Shown here in pieces: positions 5,238 to 10,051 of a DNA stretch of 10,437 nucleotides. A program made the translations under genes and the position numbers. Position 1 is the first letter of the stretch; every line of letters starts with the position of its first letter. The stretch comes from Patescibacteria group bacterium (GTDB lineage: Bacteria > Patescibacteriota > Minisyncoccia > Minisyncoccales > CG1-02-41-26), in assembly GCA_018830365.1 (NCBI GenBank), contig JAHJSK010000087.1, positions 1 through 10,437 of the forward strand, read 5' to 3'. The notes beneath the pieces were generated by a model. That model ran no database searches and was not told the DNA's origin. It worked only from the letters and a program-made list of their open reading frames with translations.

Positions 5238-6284
5238 TCACTCATTTTGTTTGGAAATTGGGAGACAAAAATAAAATGTCGTGCCCCTGTTTTCTTTCCC
5301 GCCTGCAACGCCTTTGGCGTAGCCGATGCGGGCAGGTTTGTCTGCCATCTTGTCTGATGAAGCTCTGCTTAATGGCGCAGTCGCGGGCGATTTAAACCAA
5401 ATTTTTCCTTTCATTAATTTTAAAATTTGTTTTGCGACAAAAAGATCTAATCCATTTCCTTGCGTTTGATGTCTTAAAATATTTTTTGCTCGGAAAAATT
5501 TTTGGAAAATATTTTTTTGTTCTTCAGCAGGAATACCAACTCCTGTATCTTGAATCTTAAAATAAATTTTCTCGTTTTTTGAATAAATTTTAATTTCCAC
5601 TTCTCCTTTTACTGAAGAGTATTGAATGGCATTTTCTAAAAGTATTTTAATTATTTCTTTCAGCCAATAACAATCCGCGAAAATTAAAGGCAAATTTTTT
5701 TCAGCATTGAATTTTATTTTTATATTTGATGCTTCGGCAAATAATTTAAAATCCAAAATTATTATTTGGGTTATTTCTTTTAAAGAAACATTTTCTTTTT
5801 TTAAAGATATTCCTTTGGTTTCTATTTTTGACACCACTAAAAGATTTTTTACCAAATCTATCATTCTCTTGGTATTTTCTTTTAAAATATTCAAATACCC
5901 TATTTGTTTTTCAGGGATCTTTGCCAAATCGTCCGACATCATGGTTTCCAAACAAAATTTAAAATTAGTTAAAGGAGTTTTTAGTTGATGGGAAGCAATA
6001 CTGATAAATTCTGTTTTTATTCTGTTGGCTTGATAAATTTTTTCAAAACTTTCCATAACAATATAATCAATGACAAATAAAATCACCGCTGTTCCTAAAA
6101 CAATCAAGCTAACAATTTCTGGCTCGTTAATTTTTAAAACACTTATAAAATAAGTAAGCAAAATTACGCAGACAATAATAAAACCCATTAAAACGAACAA
6201 AAAAGAAGGGCATTCCCAAATAGGAATTTGATATTTTTTGCACTGCGCAAATGGATTAAATTTTTTAAAAATTTTTTCCAGCAT
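5238..6284 (-). CDS. Membrane sensor histidine kinase with in-frame insertion
   Basis: A 348-residue kinase. Two membrane helices (about 28-50 and 57-77) have almost nothing between them, so there is no large external sensor domain. The HisKA domain carries H99 in SIASHQLKTPLTN. The HATPase domain has the N box at N218 (ILLENAIQYS), G1 DTGVGIP (246-252), the F box FQKFFR and a G2 box GNGLDL (276-281) in place of the common GTGLGL. Between GKIWFKS (293-299) and NRGTTFYFCLPI (332-343), which normally almost touch, lie about 31 extra residues (300-330) encoded by GC-rich, hairpin-forming DNA. The likely partner is the REC protein at 3943-4311, although the MNT/HEPN cassette separates them. A promoter with a perfect -10 box places the transcript start at or next to the ATG. 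Confidence 0.9.
   Translation of the reverse strand: MLEKIFKKFNPFAQCKKYQIPIWECPSFLFVLMGFIIVCVILLTYFISVLKINEPEIVSLIVLGTAVILFVIDYIVMESFEKIYQANRIKTEFISIASHQLKTPLTNFKFCLETMMSDDLAKIPEKQIGYLNILKENTKRMIDLVKNLLVVSKIETKGISLKKENVSLKEITQIIILDFKLFAEASNIKIKFNAEKNLPLIFADCYWLKEIIKILLENAIQYSSVKGEVEIKIYSKNEKIYFKIQDTGVGIPAEEQKNIFQKFFRAKNILRHQTQGNGLDLFVAKQILKLMKGKIWFKSPATAPLSRASSDKMADKPARIGYAKGVAGGKENRGTTFYFCLPISKQNE
5295..5387. repeat. GC-rich hairpin insert inside the kinase gene
   Basis: The segment adds 31 codons in frame to the ATP-binding domain. It contains ACGCC-TTT-GGCGT (5308-5320) and GGCAG/CTGCC (5331-5335 with 5342-5346), plus CCCGC/GCGGG (5298-5302 with 5328-5332). The core CGCCTTTGGCG also occurs in both three-way-junction repeats (834-844 and 1975-1985). 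GGCGCAGTCGC (5374-5384) recurs in reverse complement right after the tRNA (9021-9031). This points to a dispersed element that entered a coding region. Confidence 0.6.
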
Positions 6285-6290
6285 TTTGTT

Positions 6291-6319
6291 ATTATATTCC
6301 TTTTTAACCAGATATGCAA
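6291..6319 (-). promoter_or_regulatory. Promoter of the histidine kinase operon
   Basis: On the minus strand, TTGCAT (6319-6314) and a perfect TATAAT (6296-6291) are separated by 17 bases. The predicted start falls at about 6284, the A of the ATG, so the mRNA would be leaderless. The -35 hexamer overlaps the edge of the hairpin repeat at 6308-6347, so the repeat may have supplied it. Confidence 0.55.
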
Positions 6320-6347
6320 TTTTTCTCTCCGAAAAAAATTGCGCTGG
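6308..6347. repeat. CCAG/CTGG-bracketed hairpin repeat, copy 3
   Basis: Bases 6316-6347 match 731-762 at 30 of 32 positions. CCAG (6308-6311) and CTGG (6344-6347) bracket a 12-bp stem with one mismatch and a TCC loop. It lies just upstream of the kinase -10 box, in the divergent region. Confidence 0.7.
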
Positions 6348-6365
6348 ATGTATAAAAAATATTGT

Positions 6366-6384
6366 ACGGAGAACTGTTCTCCGT
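6366..6384. promoter_or_regulatory. 19-bp palindrome in divergent promoter region
   Basis: ACGGAGAAC and GTTCTCCGT are perfect inverted arms around a central T at 6375. It lies between the leftward kinase promoter and the rightward 3D-protein promoter. The length and symmetry fit a dimeric regulator's operator; a short RNA hairpin is the alternative. Confidence 0.45.
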
Positions 6385-6457
6385 CAATCTTCTTTGTCAA
6401 TTTTTTTGTATTTGACTGCATTTTTTCAAATGCGTGAGTTAATTACAAAATTTATGG

Positions 6458-6485
6458 TTGACATTTTTTTTACATAGATTATACT
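6458..6485 (+). promoter_or_regulatory. Promoter of the 3D-domain gene
   Basis: A perfect TTGACA (6458-6463), 16 bases, then TATACT (6480-6485, five of six consensus bases). The predicted start near 6492 gives an 11-base leader before the ATG at 6503. Confidence 0.65.
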
Positions 6486-6502
6486 AAACATTGTAATATT
6501 GC

Positions 6503-7036
6503 ATGTTAGGATCTAACAATTTGTATTGCTTGGTGTCTCTGCTCTTGATAGTGGCCCTGATGTTCTCTCCTATCTTTTTACTAAAAGTAAAAAAAGTGAT
6601 GGCAGAAGAGGTTTTACTTGGAGTTGAAAATGAAAAAGTTTTAAATTTTTCCATCACTCAAGGCACAACTTTTCTTCCATTAAGCGTTTCTCCTCATTAT
6701 AATAATCCTAATATCCCACTTGGCGCTCCATCTGGTATTTCAAAAAAAATAGAAGTAATGGTTACTGCTTATTCTTCCACTCCCGAAGAAACAGATGAAA
6801 CGCCCTTTATTACAGCGGCTGGAACTTGGGTAAAAGATGGAATTGTAGCCAATAATTTGTATTCTTTTGGGACAAAAATAAAACTGCCTGAAATATATGG
6901 CGACAAAATTTTCGTAGTTGAAGATAGAATGCACAGCAGAAAAGGTTTTTACCATATTGATATATGGTTTCCCACAAGAGAAAGCGCCTTGGCTTTTGGA
7001 ACAAAAATAACTGAAATGGAGGTTTTGACTGATTAG
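6503..7036 (+). CDS. Exported 3D-domain protein (cell-wall related)
   Basis: A 177-residue protein. Residues 7-28 are a hydrophobic N-terminal helix followed by KVKKVMAEE, a signal peptide or membrane anchor. A low-complexity linker reaches to about 80. Residues 84-174 form a 3D domain, the double-psi-beta-barrel fold shared with the lytic transglycosylase MltA and with YabE/YocH-type wall proteins. Visible family elements are VTAYSS (87-92), TAAGTWVKDGIVAN (104-117), FGTKIKLP (122-129), VEDRM with D141 (139-143) and HIDIWFP with D153 (151-157). The first of the three name-giving aspartates is less clear, possibly D98 or D112. Likely role: peptidoglycan binding or cleavage outside the membrane. 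It has its own strong promoter and ends before a bidirectional terminator. It is short and lacks the G5 or LysM domains of larger relatives. Confidence 0.82.
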   Translation: MLGSNNLYCLVSLLLIVALMFSPIFLLKVKKVMAEEVLLGVENEKVLNFSITQGTTFLPLSVSPHYNNPNIPLGAPSGISKKIEVMVTAYSSTPEETDETPFITAAGTWVKDGIVANNLYSFGTKIKLPEIYGDKIFVVEDRMHSRKGFYHIDIWFPTRESALAFGTKITEMEVLTD

Positions 7037-7094
7037 TTTAAATTTTGCAAAAATTTTACTGCATTGTTCAAAAAGGCATAACTCATTTTTACAT

Positions 7095-7124
7095 AAAACC
7101 TCGCCCACGAAAGGGCGGGGTTTT
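7095..7124. terminator. Intrinsic terminator after the 3D gene
   Basis: Stem 7095-7106 pairs with 7113-7124: four A-T pairs, then CCTCGCCC with GGGCGGGG (one G-T pair), and a six-base loop. The A-run before and T-run after allow termination in both directions. It separates the 3D gene from the hydrolase gene. Confidence 0.8.
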
Positions 7125-7165
7125 ATATGTAATTATCTATAAATCTTCATGTCGGAAAATACTTT

Positions 7166-8044
7166 ATGAAATGGAAAGAACAATTTTTTTCACTGATTAT
7201 TTTTTTATTGATTCCGTCTAATTTTTTAGTTTGGCAAGAAATTTTTGATTTTTCCAAAGGACTTATGAATGTTGTTTTTTTTGATGTTGGTCAGGGAGAT
7301 GCTATTTTTATTGAGACCCCACAAGGACACCAGATTTTAATTGATGGAGGACCCGGCAAGCAAATTTTAGAAAAATTAAATGAAAATATTCCTTTTTGGG
7401 ATAGAACAATTGATTTAATAATTTTAACTCATCCTGACGCTGATCATCTCGCTGGTCTAAATTATGTTTTGCAGAATTATAAAGTAAAAAATATTTTATG
7501 GAACGGAGTAAAAAAAGAAACCCAGACCTTTAAAGATTGGGAAAAAAAATTAGCAAAAGAAAAAAACAAAGACAAGGCAAACATCATAATCGCTCAAAAA
7601 GGGCAGAAAATAAAAGCTTCTGACGCTGAATTTTACATTCTCTATCTTTTTGAAAATTTAGAAGGAAAAATTTTCAAAAAAAACACTAACAAGGACTCCA
7701 TTGTTTCCAAACTTTTTTTTGGTAAAAATACTTTTTTATTTACCGCTGACATTGATCAAAAAACAGAAAAACAATTTTTAGAGGAAAAAATTAATTTAAA
7801 TGCTCAAGTTTTGAAAGTGGCTCATCACGGAAGTAAAATTTCTTGTTTTGAAGAGTTTTTAAAAGAAGTCAGCCCTGATTTTGCGGTGATATCTTCTGGC
7901 AAAAATAATCCTTATCATTTTCCTAATCAGGAAACTTTAGAAAAACTTCAAAATATCGGGGCGAAAATTTTAAGAACTGACCAAAAAGGAGATATTAAAA
8001 TGGTCTCTGACGGAATCAATCTTAAAATTTTGAACCAAAAATAA
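7166..8044 (+). CDS. ComEC-like metallo-beta-lactamase hydrolase
   Basis: A 292-residue protein matching the C-terminal metallo-beta-lactamase domain of ComEC/Rec2 as a free-standing form. Residues 7-22 are a hydrophobic N-terminal helix (signal or anchor), so the domain probably acts outside the membrane. Motifs in order: FFDVGQGDAIFIE (38-50), LIDGG (58-62), metal-binding THPDADHLAGL (88-98), FTADID (192-197), VAHHGSK (218-224) and NPYHFP (248-253). In ComEC this domain is thought to degrade the non-transported DNA strand; the same fold also occurs in other phosphodiesterases, so the substrate is inferred. The competence membrane domain is not fused. With PilB nearby, a DNA-uptake role is plausible. 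Two terminators follow. There is no clear Shine-Dalgarno sequence. Confidence 0.88.
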   Translation: MKWKEQFFSLIIFLLIPSNFLVWQEIFDFSKGLMNVVFFDVGQGDAIFIETPQGHQILIDGGPGKQILEKLNENIPFWDRTIDLIILTHPDADHLAGLNYVLQNYKVKNILWNGVKKETQTFKDWEKKLAKEKNKDKANIIIAQKGQKIKASDAEFYILYLFENLEGKIFKKNTNKDSIVSKLFFGKNTFLFTADIDQKTEKQFLEEKINLNAQVLKVAHHGSKISCFEEFLKEVSPDFAVISSGKNNPYHFPNQETLEKLQNIGAKILRTDQKGDIKMVSDGINLKILNQK

Positions 8045-8118
8045 AGTTTGCCTTAACCCCATAATGTCCGCGTTTGTTCGGAAAAATAGAATATCCGCAA
8101 TAGCGAAAAAAATGAATC

Positions 8119-8156
8119 AAAAATAAACCCCTTCCAAATGTCTAGGGTTTATTTTT
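8119..8156 (+). terminator. First terminator after the hydrolase gene
   Basis: Stem 8119-8130 (AAAAATAAACCC) pairs perfectly with 8145-8156 around a 14-base loop. The T-rich end (TTTTTGTTTT) supports rho-independent termination. Confidence 0.65.
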
Positions 8157-8161
8157 GTTTT

Positions 8162-8200
8162 AACATTCTCATATTCTGCAGAATATGAGAATGTTTTTTT
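8162..8200 (+). terminator. Perfect 34-bp palindrome with T-run
   Basis: Bases 8162-8178 and 8179-8195 are perfect reverse complements (starting AACATTCTC), ending in seven Ts at 8194-8200. It is a second, stronger terminator 5 bases after the first. It shares its ends and trailing sequence with the palindrome at 8793-8834, so the pair brackets the toxin-antitoxin genes. Confidence 0.8.
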
Positions 8201-8245
8201 AATAAAAAAAATGTCAAAAAAATGAGAACTGGCCAATTGACGGGA

Positions 8246-8272
8246 TTGATTTTTAATTTTTGATTGTATAAT
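8246..8272 (+). promoter_or_regulatory. Promoter of the toxin-antitoxin pair
   Basis: TTGATT (8246-8251), 15 bases, and a perfect TATAAT (8267-8272). The predicted start near 8279 lies three bases before the ATG at 8282, giving an almost leaderless mRNA. The in-frame TTG at 8264 overlaps this -10 box and is therefore not the translation start. Confidence 0.55.
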
Positions 8273-8281
8273 ATTGACCAT

Positions 8282-8527
8282 ATGACTACGATCACTATTT
8301 CCGAAAATCTAATAAAAGAAAAGGATTTAATTCTTATTCCTCGCAAAAAATATGAGGAACTTTTACATATTGCTGACAAAAAGAAACAAACATGCGCGCA
8401 ATTTGATAAAGATTTAGACGAGGCGATTACGGAATACAGAGCGGGAAAATATTTTGGCCCATTTAATACAATTAAAGATGGCATGAAATTTTTAAAAATG
8501 CAGAAAATTCAAAAAATGAAAAAATGA
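8282..8527 (+). CDS. RelB/YefM-like antitoxin
   Basis: An 81-residue antitoxin-type protein. The N-terminal part (MTTITISENLIKEKDLILIPRKKYEELL) resembles the DNA-binding half of Phd/YefM- or AbrB-like antitoxins. The C-terminal part from FDKDLDEAITEYRAGKYFGPF to the end resembles the toxin-wrapping tail (EAI.EYR.GK..GPF) of antitoxins that pair with RelE-fold toxins. An extension to the TTG at 8264 is open, but the ATG at 8282 is preferred because the promoter overlaps the extension. The stop codon overlaps the toxin start (ATGA), as in typical type II modules. The exact antitoxin family is uncertain. Confidence 0.78.
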   Translation: MTTITISENLIKEKDLILIPRKKYEELLHIADKKKQTCAQFDKDLDEAITEYRAGKYFGPFNTIKDGMKFLKMQKIQKMKK

Positions 8528-8769
8528 AATATATTTTTCTTGAACGATTTACTAAACAATTAAATTCCTTTTCAACTTTAATTCGGAGTAAGTTTTGGAA
8601 ACAATTACGATTTCTTCTCCGCGATATTCGTTATCCATCGCTTCGCGTTAAAAAATATGACGAAACATACGGTATTTGGCAGGCGCGAGTAGACCAAAAT
8701 ATCCGGTTTTATTTTTTAATTGAAAATGATACATATATTTTACTTGAAATAAAACATCACCCAAAATAA
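8524..8769 (+). CDS. RelE/ParE-superfamily toxin
   Basis: An 81-residue basic protein with the RelE fold pattern: an N-terminal strand (MKYIFLERFTKQL), two helices with repeated basic residues (RSKFWKQLRFLLRD), PSLRVKKY (38-45), then strands GIWQARVDQNIRFYF (50-64) and YILLEIKHH (71-79). The PSL..KK....GIW..RV..N.R.YF pattern is typical of ribosome-dependent mRNA interferases of the RelE/YoeB type and of ParE gyrase poisons; the sequence alone does not decide between them. The C terminus stops at HHPK, without the final tyrosine-bearing extension of some RelE toxins. It is translationally coupled to the antitoxin by a 4-base overlap and followed 23 bases later by a strong terminator. Confidence 0.85.
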   Translation: MKYIFLERFTKQLNSFSTLIRSKFWKQLRFLLRDIRYPSLRVKKYDETYGIWQARVDQNIRFYFLIENDTYILLEIKHHPK

Positions 8770-8792
8770 AATAAGCATTTTTTCATAAATTT

Positions 8793-8834
8793 AAAAACAT
8801 TCCAACATTCTCAAGAATGTTGGAATGTTTTTTT
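8793..8834 (+). terminator. Terminator after the toxin gene
   Basis: Stem 8793-8811 pairs perfectly with 8814-8832 around a CA apex, ending in a seven-T run at 8828-8834. Ends (AACATTC and GAATGTTTTTTT) and the following RATAAAAAAA are shared with the palindrome at 8162-8200. The stem is itself built of two AACATTC-like units. Confidence 0.82.
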
Positions 8835-8921
8835 GATAAAAAAATAAAAACAAACCAAGTCCCAGCTTCTTTTTTGTATGTGCCCTTTGCAAAATAATCT
8901 TTATTTTATCAAGAATTGAGA

Positions 8922-8927
8922 TATAAT
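8922..8927 (+). promoter_or_regulatory. -10 box for the tRNA gene
   Basis: A perfect TATAAT lies 13 bases before the tRNA 5' end; the predicted start near 8934 leaves a leader of about seven bases. No good -35 box is seen at 16-18 bases. Confidence 0.45.
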
Positions 8928-8940
8928 AAAAATTAAAAAT

Positions 8941-9011
8941 TGCGGGGTGGTGCAATGGTAGCACAGAGGCCTTTGAAGCCTTTAATCTTGGTCCGAGTCC
9001 AAGCCCCGCAG
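8941..9011 (+). tRNA. tRNA-Gln (anticodon TTG)
   Basis: A full cloverleaf. Acceptor TGCGGGG (8941-8947) pairs with CCCCGCA (9004-9010); the discriminator is G9011. D arm GTGC/GCAC (8950-8953, 8961-8964) has a GG-containing loop. The anticodon arm GAGGC/GCCTT (8966-8970, 8978-8982; closing G-T) has loop CTTTGAA and anticodon TTG at 8973-8975, reading CAA and CAG. The variable loop is four bases. T arm CTTGG/CCAAG (8987-8991, 8999-9003). Two oddities: the T loop reads TCCGAGT, so the nearly universal T55 is C, and the 3' CCA is not encoded (CCG follows the discriminator). Confidence 0.9.
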
Positions 9012-9050
9012 CCGCGAAAAGCGACTGCGCCGCCTCGTGGCAAGCCGCAT
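9012..9050. repeat. GC-rich patch abutting the tRNA 3' end
   Basis: A sharply GC-rich stretch between the tRNA discriminator and an A/T-rich region. It contains GCGACTGCGCC (9021-9031), whose reverse complement is in the kinase-gene insert (5374-5384). Weak short stems only; no clear terminator for the tRNA. It may be a fragment of a dispersed element that settled at the tRNA end. Confidence 0.35.
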
Positions 9051-9127
9051 AAAAAAAATTTTAAAAAGTGGTTCGGAGATATAAATTTTTAGAAAAATAA
9101 TTAACACATTATTTAATGGTATAAAAT

Positions 9128-9865
9128 ATGTTTTGGGTAAGTAATAAAAATATCGCTATTATTTTATCGGAAAAGTCCGATGGTAATATGCGTTTTGAAA
9201 ATAATAATCAAACATTGAACGCAGAAATTAAAGTCAACCGGCAAAAATTTTTTCAAAAAAACAATATTAATCCTTTAAAATTGGTTAATGCTAATTTTGC
9301 TCATAATAATCTCATTTCAGTTGTGGTGGAAAAAAATTTAGGCAATGGTTCGCTTAATCCAAAAACAAGAATTGATGGCGTTGATGGGCTGATTACTGGC
9401 GTTAAAAATTCTTACCTGATGATAACTGGCGCTGATTGTTTTCCTGTTTTCATTTATGACGAACAAAATCAAATTATTGGAATTGCTCATTGCAGTTGGA
9501 AAAGCATTATGAAAAATATTGTTTCCGAAATAATAAATAAATTTAAAAAAAATTTAAATTTTCAACCTTTAAAATTAAAAATTTGGATTGGTCCCGGAAT
9601 AAAAAATTGTCACTTTGAAATTAAGAAAGATGTAATAAAATTATTCAAAGAAAAATATGAAACAACAATAACAAAAAGAAGCGATAAATATTATATTGAT
9701 TTACCCGCAATAATTAAATCGCAATTAAAGGAATTTGGTATTAATTCTAAAAATATAGTTGAACACTCTGATTGCACTTTTTGCCAAAAAGAAAAATGGT
9801 TCTCTTATCGCAGAGACAAACCAAAATATGTTGAAGCAATGGCGTTTATAATAGGCCTAAAATGA
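9128..9865 (+). CDS. pgeF: PgeF/YfiH family purine nucleoside enzyme
   Basis: A 245-residue protein of the YlmD/YfiH/LACC1 family, earlier called multicopper polyphenol oxidase or laccase domain. Family members act on purine nucleosides; in E. coli the protein prevents misincorporation in peptidoglycan precursors. Visible blocks: IDGVDGLIT (82-90), TGADCFPVFIYD (100-111) with C104, IIGIAHCSWKSI (116-127) with H121, WIGPGIKNCHFEI (153-165), HSDCTFC (213-219) and WFSYRRD (224-230). C104 and H121 are two of the usual zinc-site residues; H59 in NFAHNN may be the third, although the surrounding motif departs from the common QxHG form. Length is normal for the family. The ATG gives the expected N terminus. 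TATAAA just upstream (9120-9125) is too close to be its -10 box with certainty. Confidence 0.88.
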   Translation: MFWVSNKNIAIILSEKSDGNMRFENNNQTLNAEIKVNRQKFFQKNNINPLKLVNANFAHNNLISVVVEKNLGNGSLNPKTRIDGVDGLITGVKNSYLMITGADCFPVFIYDEQNQIIGIAHCSWKSIMKNIVSEIINKFKKNLNFQPLKLKIWIGPGIKNCHFEIKKDVIKLFKEKYETTITKRSDKYYIDLPAIIKSQLKEFGINSKNIVEHSDCTFCQKEKWFSYRRDKPKYVEAMAFIIGLK

Positions 9866-9881
9866 AGAGCGTGAAACTCAG

Positions 9882-9985
9882 ACATTAAGGCGCATGAATT
9901 TACTCGCCTTGCTCCGATAAGCTGGGCTTCGTTAAAACTTCGGAGAAATGAATTCTCGCGCTAATGTATTGGTGTGGGGGCGAGT
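9882..9985 (+). promoter_or_regulatory. Structured leader or element before alaS
   Basis: In this 186-bp gap, ACATTA plus GCGC (9882-9887, 9890-9893) pairs with GCGC plus TAATGT (9958-9967). GAATT (9896-9900) pairs with AATTC (9951-9955) and CTCCGA (9912-9917) with TCGGAG (9940-9945), making one long stepped hairpin. A competing pairing exists: AAGGCG/CGCCTT (9887-9892, 9905-9910) against ACTCGCC/GGCGAGT (9902-9908, 9979-9985). No T-box consensus is present. Confidence 0.4.
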
Positions 9986-10051
9986 GTTGAAAATACGCCA
10001 AAAAATTAAATGCCATATCAAATGTTCCGAGGCTTAATTTAAATTAAAAAT

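Noticed and set aside
5295..5387. Frameshift or assembly error in the kinase gene
   Set aside because: The frame resumes exactly with NRGTTFYFCLPI after the insert, so an in-frame insertion explains it better.
4964..6477. Open frames at 4964-5170, 5707-5988, 6188-6421, 6228-6437 and 6238-6477
   Set aside because: Most are antisense or out-of-frame to MNT and kinase genes; those near 6228-6477 run through the divergent promoter region and a repeat and have low-complexity F/K/L-rich composition.
6740..7108. Minus-strand open frames opposite the 3D-domain gene
   Set aside because: They are antisense to clear 3D motifs and extend into a terminator stem.
8264..8281. TTG start extending the antitoxin by six residues
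   Set aside because: The six codons overlap a perfect TATAAT box, and the ATG at 8282 gives the expected N terminus.
8149..8484. Minus-strand 111-codon open frame over the antitoxin gene
   Set aside because: It spans a terminator palindrome and the antisense of the antitoxin; no recognisable protein features.
9866..10051. T-box riboswitch before alaS
   Set aside because: The conserved T-box sequence pairing with the tRNA end and a following terminator are not present; a specifier codon cannot be assigned.
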